Below the pieces are notes generated by a model that was not told where the DNA came from, searched no databases, and saw only the letters and a program-made list of their open reading frames with translations. This document shows, one piece after another, positions 7,865 to 16,661 of a stretch of DNA of 64,000 nt (position 1 is its first letter; each line of letters starts with the position of its first letter). This DNA comes from JAEKNW01 sp963677815 (lineage in GTDB: Bacteria; Cloacimonadota; Cloacimonadia; Cloacimonadales; JAFGVF01), in assembly GCA_963677815.1 (NCBI GenBank), contig OY782499.1, positions 2,790,001-2,854,000 of the forward strand, written 5' to 3'. A program made the translations under genes and the position numbers.

Positions 7865-10066
7865 TTATTTAATACTATTATACCAACTTGAGAAAAGTTC
7901 TTCTTTAGGTATATCTATGATATCATTAACCTTAAATGAATCTCCACTCACTTCACCAATTACTGAACAAGTGAAATCTTCACAAATTTCTGTTATAGCT
8001 GGAATGTTTTCAGCAACTGTAGAAATTACAATTCGGGAATGGCTTTCTCCAAAAAGTTCATAATCAGGTCTATTTTCAAAATCAATATCAATTATTGCAC
8101 CTTTTACACTTGAGTTTGGCAAGAAACAAGATTCCGCTATAGCAACAGCTAAACCACCATCAGAACAGTCATGAGCAGATTTTATTAATCCCTTATCAAT
8201 AAGATCTAATACTATTTCATATAATCTCTTCTCTTTATCTAAATCAACAACAGGTGCATTACCTAAAATCTTTCCATGAATTTCTTTTAAGAATTCTGAA
8301 CCAGCAAGTGAATCAGCTTTATCTCCCAAAAGAATAATTACATCACCATCATCTTTAAAATATTGATCCATAATCTTAGTATTGTCAGTAACTAAACCTA
8401 ACATACCAATTGTTGGAGTTGGATAAATAGCTCCGGTTGGGTTTTCATTATAGAAAGATACATTACCACCAGTTACAGGAGTATCAAAAGCTCTACATGC
8501 ATCACCTATACCTTTTATTACTTCAGCAAAAGTCCAATATACTTCTGGCTTATATGGATTACCAAAGTTAAGACAGTTGGTAATAGCAAGAGGTTTAGCT
8601 CCACTACATACAACATTACGTGCTGATTCAGCAACTGCTCCTTTAGCACCTTCATAAGGATTTAGCCAGCAGTGTCTTCCATTACAATCAGTTGATAAAG
8701 CGAGAGCCTTATTAGTATCTTTAACTCTAACTACACCTGCATCTGAACCTGGCTCTACCATAGAATTAATCTGTACCATGTGGTCATATTGATTATAAAT
8801 ACTTCTTTTTGAAGCAATGTTATATGATGATAAAAGAGTTAATAAAGCATTATTATAATCTTTAGGTTCAGGAATATCTGATAAATCAGCTTGTTGAACT
8901 TGATCAATGTAATCAGGCTTTTTAGTCTCACGTTCATACTGAGGAGCATCACCACCAAGGACTAAAAATCTAGCAGGTAATTCAGCCTTAACTTGTTCTC
9001 CTTCTTTGACTCTTAGCATACCATCATCTGTTACTTTTCCTATGATTTCTGCATGAAGGTCCCATTTCTCATAAATAGCTTGAACCCTTTCAACATTTTC
9101 AGGAGTAACAATCATGAGCATTCTTTCTTGAGATTCAGAGAGCATAATTTCGTATGGTGTCATACCACTTTCACGTTTGGGAACTAAGTTAACATCAAGT
9201 TCAATACCAACTCCTGTTTTCCCTGCCATTTCGCTACTCGAACATGTTAAACCTGCTGCTCCCATGTCTTGGATAGCTACAATTACTCCAGCTTCAATAG
9301 TTTCTAAAGTAGCCTCTAGAAGTAATTTTTCCATAAAAGGATCACCTACTTGAACTGCTGTTCTCTTTTCTTCTGACTCATCTGTGAGCTCAACTGAAGC
9401 AAAAGTTGCACCATGAATACCATCTCTACCAGTTTTCGCACCAACATACATAACATAGTTACCAGGACCTTCTGCTCCAGATTTTGCTAAGTTTTCATGT
9501 TTAAGCACACCTACGGCCATAGCATTCACAAGTGGATTACCAGTATAACTATCTTCAAAATATACTTCTCCTCCAACATTAGGAACACCAAAACAGTTGC
9601 CATAATCAGCAATGCCATCAACAACACCATGCATAAGGAATTTGACATTAGGACTATTTGGGTTGCCAAATCTCAAGGAATCAAGAACAGCTACAGGTCT
9701 AGCTCCCATAGTAAAAATATCTCTAAGGATTCCACCAACACCTGTTGCAGCACCATGGTAAGGTTCAACTGCTGATGGGTGATTATGACTTTCAATCTTG
9801 AAGGACACAGCTAAGCCATCACCTATATCAACAACACCTGCATTCTCATCGCCAGCTTTGGCTAACATAGCTTGGCCATCTCTAGGCAGTGTTTTAATAA
9901 GTTTGATTGAATTCTTATAACTAGCATGTTCAGACCACATAACTGAAATAATTCCTAATTCAGTAAAGGTTGGTTCTCTTTTTAAAGTATCTAAAATAAG
10001 TTTCCATTCTTCTTGGTTAATCCCATGTTCTTGAACTATCTCAGGAGTAATTTTGGGTTCAATCAT
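7865..10066 (-). CDS. purL: Phosphoribosylformylglycinamidine synthase subunit PurL
   Basis: This 733-residue protein is the small, glutaminase-free PurL type that works with separate PurQ and PurS. It shows the two-fold AIRS/PurM-like layout. The first half has SEHASYKNS, FKIESHNHPSAVEPYHGAATGVGGILRD, FGVPNVGGEVYFEDSY and SSSEMAGKTGVGIELD. The second half has CLNFGNPYKPEVYW, DTPVTGGNVSFYNE and HDCSDGGLAVAIAESC. It converts FGAR plus glutamine-derived ammonia to FGAM in purine synthesis. AGAGGTAATATAG precedes the ATG, directly after the stop of the YrdC-phosphatase gene, and a strong terminator follows. purQ and purS are not in the window. Confidence 0.97.
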   Translation of the reverse strand: MIEPKITPEIVQEHGINQEEWKLILDTLKREPTFTELGIISVMWSEHASYKNSIKLIKTLPRDGQAMLAKAGDENAGVVDIGDGLAVSFKIESHNHPSAVEPYHGAATGVGGILRDIFTMGARPVAVLDSLRFGNPNSPNVKFLMHGVVDGIADYGNCFGVPNVGGEVYFEDSYTGNPLVNAMAVGVLKHENLAKSGAEGPGNYVMYVGAKTGRDGIHGATFASVELTDESEEKRTAVQVGDPFMEKLLLEATLETIEAGVIVAIQDMGAAGLTCSSSEMAGKTGVGIELDVNLVPKRESGMTPYEIMLSESQERMLMIVTPENVERVQAIYEKWDLHAEIIGKVTDDGMLRVKEGEQVKAELPARFLVLGGDAPQYERETKKPDYIDQVQQADLSDIPEPKDYNNALLTLLSSYNIASKRSIYNQYDHMVQINSMVEPGSDAGVVRVKDTNKALALSTDCNGRHCWLNPYEGAKGAVAESARNVVCSGAKPLAITNCLNFGNPYKPEVYWTFAEVIKGIGDACRAFDTPVTGGNVSFYNENPTGAIYPTPTIGMLGLVTDNTKIMDQYFKDDGDVIILLGDKADSLAGSEFLKEIHGKILGNAPVVDLDKEKRLYEIVLDLIDKGLIKSAHDCSDGGLAVAIAESCFLPNSSVKGAIIDIDFENRPDYELFGESHSRIVISTVAENIPAITEICEDFTCSVIGEVSGDSFKVNDIIDIPKEELFSSWYNSIK

Positions 10067-11140
10067 CTATATTACCTCTTTTTTTAATATATCTATTAAG
10101 CAGTTAACATTCTTTTCAATAATCTTATAAGCAGTTCTGTATTTTTCAATATTTTCTTGGTAAGGGTCATCAATATCTCCCTCTCCTCCACAGAACTCTA
10201 AAAGAGTAAATACTTTATGTCTATACTGGGGAAATTTCTTAGCAAAAAATTCTTTATGACTCTCTTCCATAGTCAGAATCAGCCAACTATCTCTGACAAT
10301 ATCTTCTGTTAATTTTCTTGAAAGATGGCTAGTAGCATCAATACTAGCTTCAAGTAGCAAGGCTGAAGAGTTGGCAGAAATGACCATTCCATCTTGAAGA
10401 ACTCCAGCTGAAGCGGTTCTAAAAGGTAAATTTTCATCTTCTATTTTCTTTTTTAATAGATACTCAGCTATTGGCGAACGGCAAACGTTGCCAGTGCAAA
10501 CAAAAAGTATCATTGATTTTTCATAACTTTGCTTAATCTCATAAAAAGGAAGTGAAGCTTCTCGAATACATTCAATTTTGTCAGAGAGTTTAATAATAGT
10601 AGAAGCTTGGTCATCAGCGAACCTAAAGGTCTTGTAAGGTGTAAAACCAAAATCAAACCAAGACATATATTTTTTTACAATAATTTTTAAGTCGGATTCA
10701 GGAGGAAAAGCATTTTGATTAATGCTAGTTGAAGCTATTGGACTCCCAATCTTATCAATAAAATAGCAAAGTATCGGATTTTGAGGTATTCTGAAAGCTA
10801 CATAACCATTTTCAGCTACCTTGGAATATCTGGGGTCGGAACACCTCAGAACAAAAGTAAGATTACCTGGAGAATACTGTTCTAGTAACCTGATAATCCT
10901 TGGAGAAGCTTCATCAATAGCATCAAGAATGGTATTTAGATTTGAGACAAGAACAATGAATCCTTTTTTTGAATCTCTTGATTTAAGTTTGGCAATTTTA
11001 TCTAATGCTTCTTGACTATCAATGCTTGCCCCCATACCAAACATACTTCCAGTATGATGAAAAAAGACACTATTTGGTTGGAAAGATTTCTCAACCATCT
11101 TTTCTACATGTTTAAATTTTATATCTTTATAAAGCTTCAA
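10067..11140 (-). CDS. Fusion of YrdC/Sua5-like domain and low-molecular-weight phosphatase
   Basis: This 357-residue two-domain protein has a YrdC/Sua5-like N-terminal part (about 1-205): GMGASIDSQEALDKIAKLKSRDSKKGFIVLV, YSPGNLTFVLR, GYVAFRIPQNP and PIASTSINQNAFPP. YrdC proteins make threonylcarbamoyl-AMP for tRNA t6A. Several usually conserved residues are altered (HHTGSMFGMGA where PTDTVYGLGA is typical; GFIVLV without the usual Pro), so activity is uncertain. The C-terminal part (about 208-357) is an LMW protein phosphatase with intact P-loop LFVCTGNVCRSPIAE and acid loop DDPYQEN. Firmicutes carry the separate neighbours ywlC (Sua5) and ywlE (protein-arginine phosphatase). The start is TTG with AGGAG five bases upstream. 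purL follows immediately. Confidence 0.85.
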   Translation of the reverse strand: MKLYKDIKFKHVEKMVEKSFQPNSVFFHHTGSMFGMGASIDSQEALDKIAKLKSRDSKKGFIVLVSNLNTILDAIDEASPRIIRLLEQYSPGNLTFVLRCSDPRYSKVAENGYVAFRIPQNPILCYFIDKIGSPIASTSINQNAFPPESDLKIIVKKYMSWFDFGFTPYKTFRFADDQASTIIKLSDKIECIREASLPFYEIKQSYEKSMILFVCTGNVCRSPIAEYLLKKKIEDENLPFRTASAGVLQDGMVISANSSALLLEASIDATSHLSRKLTEDIVRDSWLILTMEESHKEFFAKKFPQYRHKVFTLLEFCGGEGDIDDPYQENIEKYRTAYKIIEKNVNCLIDILKKEVI

Positions 11141-11177
11141 TCTAGCTCCTGACCTTAGTTTTTTATCATTTTTTAGT

Positions 11178-12371
11178 TTATTTTACAAAATATATCTTAG
11201 GATTAACTGGATTTCCATTCTTTCTTAGTTCAAAATATACAATTGGTCGTCCTTCTGAATCTGTTCCAGAGACACCTATCCTTTGACCTTGCTTTACTTC
11301 TTGTCCTTTACTTGCTACAAGAGAACTGTTATTAGCATAAACAGAAACAAATCCGTTTAAGTGATCAATAATTGCTACTTGTCCTCTTGAAGGTACAAGT
11401 CCGCTAAAAATAACTTGTCCATCATAAACAGCCACTATAGGACTACCCGGAGGAGCATTTATCTCTAAACCTTTACTAGTTACTTTAGATAACTGATTAA
11501 GTTTAGCACCAAATTCTTTGATTATGTTTCCTTGACAAGGTCTTTTTATCAAAATATTATTTACTAGTTTTGTAGCATCAATATCATCCCTTGCTTTTAT
11601 CAAATTATCTATAAATGTTTCAAGTTCTAAGGCTTCTTTCTCTAGTCTTTCTTTTTCTGACATAAGTGCTTTACGTTGTTTGAGGACCTTAGCTTCCTTC
11701 TCACTCAAACTAGCTATTTTACTCTCTAATTTATCTGTAACAGCCTTGTATTCATTGTATTCTTGATCAACTTCATCTTGTTGTTTTTGCTTTGATTCTA
11801 TCTTATCATTAATATTAGATAGTTTGTCCTCATTTTCAGCAATTACATTTTGAGTATTAAGATAGCTTGTATCTAGTTTAAAAATTACATCTTCTTGGTA
11901 GGTCATTAAAGCTTTTAAGAGCATTTTTTTCCGGATATTATCATTATCTGCTTGGGGTTTATTTAATAAGAACAAAGCTATTAACTCTTTTTCATAGCTA
12001 TTTTGTAGACTTTGGAAATTACTCTTAGTTTTATATGATTCATTTCTTTTCTGACTTAAATCACTTTCCACAGTTTCAGCTTGGTTTACCCACCACTGTA
12101 AATTGTTTTTTAAATAAGTTTTATCTTTAATTAATTGTTTTAATTTTCTACTTTTTCTTTCTTTTTCTTTCTTTGTTAAAGTTTGGTCATTTTTTAGAGC
12201 ATCTGCTTGTTTTTGTAATTTTTTTATATCTTCCTTGAGAGAATCAATCTGGTCTTTTTTTGACTTCAGCTCATTTTCTTTTTGAGTTATTTCATCGTTA
12301 TTTGCAAGTTCATTTCCTAGTAAAATTATATTCCCCATTAAAATTAACATTATCAAAACAACTCTAAACAT
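11178..12371 (-). CDS. EnvC-like murein hydrolase activator (coiled coil plus degenerate LytM)
   Basis: A signal peptide (MFRVVLIMLILMGNIILLGNELA) leads into a long Lys/Glu-rich coiled coil (about residues 28-265) and a C-terminal M23/LytM fold: PPGSPIVAVYDGQVIFSG, RGQVAIIDHLNGFVSVYANNSS and VKQGQRIGVSGTDSEGRPIVYFELRKNGNPVNP. The zinc positions are lost: the usual HxH near the C terminus is replaced within RPIVYFEL, and the earlier H...D pair is also gone. A non-catalytic LytM with a coiled coil is the EnvC plan, whose role is to activate division amidases in the periplasm. The start has GGAG before the ATG. It lies between the YgiQ gene and the YrdC fusion, a neighbourhood that says nothing more about function. 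Confidence 0.82.
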   Translation of the reverse strand: MFRVVLIMLILMGNIILLGNELANNDEITQKENELKSKKDQIDSLKEDIKKLQKQADALKNDQTLTKKEKERKSRKLKQLIKDKTYLKNNLQWWVNQAETVESDLSQKRNESYKTKSNFQSLQNSYEKELIALFLLNKPQADNDNIRKKMLLKALMTYQEDVIFKLDTSYLNTQNVIAENEDKLSNINDKIESKQKQQDEVDQEYNEYKAVTDKLESKIASLSEKEAKVLKQRKALMSEKERLEKEALELETFIDNLIKARDDIDATKLVNNILIKRPCQGNIIKEFGAKLNQLSKVTSKGLEINAPPGSPIVAVYDGQVIFSGLVPSRGQVAIIDHLNGFVSVYANNSSLVASKGQEVKQGQRIGVSGTDSEGRPIVYFELRKNGNPVNPKIYFVK

Positions 12372-12436
12372 TCATTACTCCACAAGTTTTCTTTTAAATA
12401 AAATCTGAGATATTGTCTGATATGTCAAATATAATT

Positions 12437-14290
12437 TCATCTTTTCTTCTTTCTCTTGTTTTTTCCTGGACCTACTGTATAATTCTTGGTATTCTTCTTA
12501 CTATTTACTTGTTTATCATCATTATTTTTACTAGGATAAAATTCATCAAGAAGATTAAGCATTCCAAGTGATTTAAGAGCTTCTATGACGTATTTTTTGT
12601 TAGCAGGAATGAACCATTGCACAAGAGCTTTTTGCAAGCGAATATCCCTACCCTTAGCCACCAAGATGCTTTTACCTGAATACAGGTCTTTTTCAGTATA
12701 GTACATAGCTGTACTTGGGGTCATTGGTGTTGGGTAAAATTCTTGCACTTGTTCCAGTCTTAAGTTATTCTTCTTTAAATAAAGGGCTAGTTTAACTGCG
12801 TCTTTAAGACTAGTTCCAGGATGTCCTACTATGATATAGGGGATGATTTGCTGTTTTTTATCAACCTGACTAGAATAATTTAAAAATTGCTTAGAAAATT
12901 CTTCATATAAGGAGATATCTGGTTTATTCATTAATTTTAAAACTCTAGCAACAGTATGTTCAGGAGCTAATTTGAGATGTCCACCAATATATTTTTTAGT
13001 AATAGTTTTAATAAATCTTGGGGATTTAAGAGCCAGATCAAAACGGATACCAGAAGCTATGAAAAGATTTTTTACACCAGGAAGACTAGAAACTTTGTCT
13101 AGTAAGTTTATATATTCTTCATGATTATAATCAAAGTTATTGCATATTTCAGGATAAAGACAGGAAGACCTTTTACAAACTAGACCATCTTTTAATTTGC
13201 ATGACATACCATACATATTAGCCGAAGGACCACCAACATCGGAGATAGTTCCATGAAAATAAGCTTTCTTGGTAAGTTCTTCAACTTCTCTAATTATAGA
13301 AAGTGGACTTCTCGAGGCTACTTTCTTCCCTTGATGATAACCAATAGCACAAAAATTACACCCTCCGCCACATCCTCTATGAGCAGTAATTGAATCTCTT
13401 ATTTGCTCCCAAGCTTTAAGACTTTTGCCTTTATAAACAGGGTGAACATCTCTAACAAAAGGAAGGGAGTAAATTTCATCTAACTCTTGGCTAGTAGGGA
13501 CTTCTGCTGGTAAATTATGCTTAATATATCTTGTATTATATTTTTGATAAATGATAGAAGATGAATAATTATTCTGGAAAATCTGAGTTAGCTTTAAGAA
13601 AGTATTTTTATCAGAACAAAGTTCTGCATCTGGTAATAATTTGAATGGTGTTGAATTATCAATTTCAGCTACTGATATGAGGGTTCCTTTAATATTTTGC
13701 AAAGATTCAACAGGAAAACCAGCATTGAGTTTATCTGCGATTTCTTGGATTATTTTCTCCCCCATGCCATAGACTAAGATATCAGCTTTAGAATCTATTA
13801 ATATTGAATTCCTTACCTTATTACTCCAATAATCATAATGGGAAATCCTTCGCATAGAAGCTTCTATTCCCCCTATTATTATAGGTTTATCTTTGCTTAC
13901 TTGTTTAATCAAATTGGTATATCTTATCAAAGCTCTATCTGGTCTAAGACCTATTTTACCATCAGGAGTGTAAGCATCTTCAGAACGAAGTTTCTTCTGA
14001 GCAGTATAATGATTAACCATAGAATCCATATTACCTGCACTTATACCCCACATAAGCCGAGGTTGTCCTAAGGATTGAATATCATCTAATGAGTCTATAT
14101 TAGGTTGAGCTATTATGCCGACTTTATAACCTCTAGCTTCTAGACTTCTAGCAATCACAGACGCAGCGAAACTGGGATGGTCAATATAAGCATCACCAGA
14201 TACTATGATTATATCTAACTGCTCCCACCCCCTCGCCTGCATATCCTTGCGAGATATTGGTAAAAAGTCTATTTTTTCACTTGCTTTCAT
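12437..14290 (-). CDS. YgiQ-family radical SAM protein
   Basis: This 617-residue protein opens MKASEKIDFLPISRKDMQARGWEQLDIIIVSGDAYIDHPSFAAS, the hallmark YgiQ/UPF0313 start with a B12-binding-like N-terminal region. The radical SAM site is the CxxxCxxC in RGCGGGCNFCAIGYHQG, near residue 310. Later family segments are LKLAPEHTVARVLKLMNKP, PYIIVGHPGTSLKDAVKLALYLK and EQVQEFYPTPMTPSTAMYYT. The C terminus is a very basic tail rich in Lys and Asn. The biochemical role of the family is not established. No clear Shine-Dalgarno sequence precedes the ATG. Confidence 0.9.
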   Translation of the reverse strand: MKASEKIDFLPISRKDMQARGWEQLDIIIVSGDAYIDHPSFAASVIARSLEARGYKVGIIAQPNIDSLDDIQSLGQPRLMWGISAGNMDSMVNHYTAQKKLRSEDAYTPDGKIGLRPDRALIRYTNLIKQVSKDKPIIIGGIEASMRRISHYDYWSNKVRNSILIDSKADILVYGMGEKIIQEIADKLNAGFPVESLQNIKGTLISVAEIDNSTPFKLLPDAELCSDKNTFLKLTQIFQNNYSSSIIYQKYNTRYIKHNLPAEVPTSQELDEIYSLPFVRDVHPVYKGKSLKAWEQIRDSITAHRGCGGGCNFCAIGYHQGKKVASRSPLSIIREVEELTKKAYFHGTISDVGGPSANMYGMSCKLKDGLVCKRSSCLYPEICNNFDYNHEEYINLLDKVSSLPGVKNLFIASGIRFDLALKSPRFIKTITKKYIGGHLKLAPEHTVARVLKLMNKPDISLYEEFSKQFLNYSSQVDKKQQIIPYIIVGHPGTSLKDAVKLALYLKKNNLRLEQVQEFYPTPMTPSTAMYYTEKDLYSGKSILVAKGRDIRLQKALVQWFIPANKKYVIEALKSLGMLNLLDEFYPSKNNDDKQVNSKKNTKNYTVGPGKNKRKKKR

Positions 14291-14327
14291 AAAAGAAGTT
14301 TCATTGCCTTAGTTTAAAATATCCTCA

Positions 14328-14543
14328 CTATTGAGCATCTACTCTGATAATATTTATTGCTTGAATTCCTCTAGGTGTTTCGATTGTATCAAATTCGACT
14401 CTTTCATCTTGGATAAGAATCTTTTGTTGCATAGGATTTGGGGTAACAATACTTTTCCAATGTACAAAGTATTCTACATTATCATCTGATAGAATAAAGC
14501 CATATCCCTTGTTCTCATTGAACCATTTCACTTTTCCTTTCAT
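14328..14543 (-). CDS. Cold-shock domain protein (CspA family)
   Basis: This 71-residue single cold-shock domain has WFNENKGYGFI (RNP1 region) and EYFVHWKSI (RNP2 region, where VFVHF is usual). It binds single-stranded RNA or DNA and often helps mRNA unfold at low temperature. AGAGGT lies upstream of the ATG. It is followed by ygiQ, with 37 bp between the genes. The region 5' of it carries a MITE copy (14673-14897), leaving about 130 bp of native leader that could hold a promoter and 5' UTR. Confidence 0.95.
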   Translation of the reverse strand: MKGKVKWFNENKGYGFILSDDNVEYFVHWKSIVTPNPMQQKILIQDERVEFDTIETPRGIQAINIIRVDAQ

Positions 14544-14672
14544 TAACTACCTCTTTTTGGGTTATTTTTATCAAGTTATTAATAACTAACATTTGAGTCA
14601 ATAAAAATTAAATTTTTATCTTCATCTATTAAGTGAAACGGACTTGCCAGTATTAGTTACAGATAAAGACTA

Positions 14673-14897
14673 TTTAACCCAAATAATGCAATAGATCTTT
14701 GAGAATAGCACTATATTCTTTTGCAAAAGTAACTTACATAATTCTTCCGAATATATATATTATATGCGTAGTTAAGGAATCACCCCCTGTATCCCCCTCA
14801 AAGAAGGGGATTTTGCTAAAAGAATATGCACTCTTCGCCTGTGATACGTAGCTTTAGCGAAGTATTACTAAAGCTCTATTGCACAATCTGGGTTTAA
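14673..14897. mobile_element. 225-bp MITE-like element, full copy
   Basis: The element begins TTTAACCCAAATAATGCAAT and ends ATTGCACAATCTGGGTTTAA, giving imperfect terminal inverted repeats of roughly 25-30 bp with TTAA at the outer edge. The middle carries a CCCCCTGTATCCCCCTCAAA block and the hairpin AGCTTTAG/CTAAAGCT. Reverse-complemented, it aligns end to end with 51108-51332, which has the same length. There is no coding capacity. Directly after it (14898-14930) a second partial terminal sequence, GTGCAGTAGAGCTTTATTGG, appears. The rest of the gap 14544-14990 holds only the leaders of the two flanking genes. Confidence 0.8.
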
Positions 14898-14990
14898 CCG
14901 AAAGGTGCAGTAGAGCTTTATTGGGATAATTGTTGCTTGTATCGATTATTTAACTATAATTTAAGAAAGAGAAAAGTTAAGGAGCAAAAA

Positions 14991-15380
14991 ATGAATTCTG
15001 TAGAAAATCAATTTAGAATCGAATTGTTTAAAAGATTCCTTCCAAGAATGTGCGAGTTTATAAATAATAATAATACTTATGCTTTTCAGCTAAAGTTTGA
15101 TAATGATATCTTGACCATTAATAACATTAATATTGATATCCTATACCATGTTGGTAAACTTGAAGCACTTCTTGAATCTGAGCATGATTTTTTCTTAGGA
15201 AAATTTGAAATGCCTATGAAACACAAAGAAGAGTTTCCCTACTTAACTGGTCTTGAATTATTCATTAGCGAAATAATCAACAAACTTATCAAGAAGAAAA
15301 TGTTAGACAATATTGGAGATATGCCTATCAACCATCTTAACTACGATTATACAGTAAAGGATTTTGTTCAAAAGATCTAG
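14991..15380 (+). CDS. Hypothetical protein, 129 residues
   Basis: The frame is open from 14937, but the ATG at 14991 has AAGGAG about 7 nt upstream and is the likely start (MNSVENQFRIELF). The protein is acidic-to-neutral, predicted alpha/beta, without signal peptide, membrane segment or motif I recognise. Features are the Asn-rich stretch INNNNTYAFQLKFDNDILTI and the helix GLELFISEIINKLIKKKM. It is one of the few plus-strand genes, lies next to a MITE copy and is convergent with nth. No function can be offered. Confidence 0.6.
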   Translation: MNSVENQFRIELFKRFLPRMCEFINNNNTYAFQLKFDNDILTINNINIDILYHVGKLEALLESEHDFFLGKFEMPMKHKEEFPYLTGLELFISEIINKLIKKKMLDNIGDMPINHLNYDYTVKDFVQKI

Positions 15381-15437
15381 GCTTAATTTATCAAAAGCTT
15401 AAACTAATTTACACATAGGTTATTTTCAATGTATAAT

Positions 15438-16085
15438 CTAGCGTGAATCTTTAACTCCTATTCTTTGGCAACCGTCATAGATTGGACATTGACTACATTT
15501 TGGTCTTAGCGGAGTACAAAGATTTTGTCCAAAAGCAACAAAGTATGAATTAAAGTGAATCCAGTATTTAATAGGTAACTCTTTACGTAAGGTCATCTCT
15601 GTTTCTAAAGGATTCTTAGTTCTAATCATGCCTAATCTGTTGAATATTCTATGTACATGAACATCAACACAAACTGCTGGCTTTTTAAAAGCAATAGCTC
15701 GGACTAAGTTCGCAGTTTTTCTTCCAACCCCTGGAAGTTTTACTAAATCCTCAATTTCATCTGGGATTTGATTATTAAATTTATCTTTTAAGACACTAGG
15801 GAGTGCTTTTAAATATTCAGTTTTATGTTTATAAAAACCTACAGGATAAAGAATTTTCTCTAGTTCTGCAAAAGAAATCTCTTCTAAATCTTGAGGATTA
15901 GCTACTCTTTTAAACAATTCTTTACATACCTTAGTAGTTGTTCCATCTTTAGTTCTTGCACTAAGAATAGTAGCTACAAGAATCTTAAATGGATCTTTTG
16001 TTTGAACTTCAATAAAATCAACAACGGGTGTAGGAAACTCTTTAAAGCGAGCCTCAAGAATTTTATACATCTGATCAAAAGTCAT
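15438..16085 (-). CDS. nth: Endonuclease III (DNA glycosylase/AP lyase)
   Basis: About 215 residues, matching E. coli Nth (211). The helix-hairpin-helix LPGVGRKTANLV holds the catalytic Lys, CVDVHVHRIFNRLG the catalytic Asp, and the C-terminal cluster is C-x6-C-x2-C-x5-C (CTPLRPKCSQCPIYDGC), which binds [4Fe-4S]. It removes oxidised pyrimidines and nicks the abasic site. The ATG at 16085, with AGAGGT upstream, is preferred over an in-frame TTG at 16103. Upstream lies a repeat array, so its promoter must lie in the roughly 145 bp between 16086 and 16232. Confidence 0.96.
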   Translation of the reverse strand: MTFDQMYKILEARFKEFPTPVVDFIEVQTKDPFKILVATILSARTKDGTTTKVCKELFKRVANPQDLEEISFAELEKILYPVGFYKHKTEYLKALPSVLKDKFNNQIPDEIEDLVKLPGVGRKTANLVRAIAFKKPAVCVDVHVHRIFNRLGMIRTKNPLETEMTLRKELPIKYWIHFNSYFVAFGQNLCTPLRPKCSQCPIYDGCQRIGVKDSR

Positions 16086-16231
16086 TTTTACCTCTTTTCG
16101 CAAATTTATTATGCATTTATAAAACTGTCCAGTAAAATTTAGTCTCTCTCCAATTTAACCTAATTGGTGAATTAGAATTTTAGAGTGGCGTACATATTGT
16201 TTACACCCATCTATGGTCAAAATTATAGTTT

Positions 16232-16540
16232 TTGTGACCAGGAAGAGTATTAACCCCTTTCAGCTCCTTGGAGCGCCTGAGAGGGGTGGTCGAGTAGACC
16301 GGGGAGAGTATTTTAACACTAAGTTCGGGCAGGATGCCCGAGTTCCCAGTTAGAGGGTATTTTAACACCTAGTTCGGGCAGGATGCCCAAGTTCCCAGTT
16401 AGAGGGGTATTTTAACACCTAGTTCGGGCAGGATGCCCGAGTTCCCAGTTAGAGGGGTATTTTAACACCTAGTTCGGGCAGGATGCCCGAGTTCCCAGTT
16501 AGAGGGGTGGTCGAGTAGTAGACCGGGGAAAGTATTTGTT
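16232..16540. repeat. Mosaic repeat array with four ~50-bp units
   Basis: This is mostly a tandem array whose units start at 16322, 16371, 16421 and 16471 (49, 50 and 50 bp apart). Each unit holds a hairpin (CGGGCA, loop GGA, TGCCCG) followed by GTTCCCAGTTAGAGG and TATTTTAACACC. On both sides are reverse-orientation pieces of the 63-bp family (AACCCCTTTCAGCTCCTTGG at the left; GGTGGTCGAGTAG and GACCGGGGAAAGTATT at the right), as if the 50-bp array expanded inside one copy. The rest of 16086-16661 is the nth leader and, near 16606, a terminator. Confidence 0.88.
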
Positions 16541-16605
16541 GTCGGACCGTAGAGCCAAAATCATAGTATAATTTCACCAAAAATTACCATTTTTAGGTTC
16601 AAAAA

Positions 16606-16628
16606 AAAGCCTCGCTAAGCGAGGCTTT
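16606..16628 (-). terminator. Intrinsic terminator of the C25 peptidase gene
   Basis: AAAGCCTCGC and GCGAGGCTTT form a perfect 10-bp stem with a 3-nt loop. Read on the minus strand it is followed by a run of T residues. It lies about 34 bp past the stop codon of the large secreted peptidase gene. Confidence 0.93.
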
Positions 16629-16661
16629 ATTATCATTCACACATTCCATAAGGAAAGTGTT

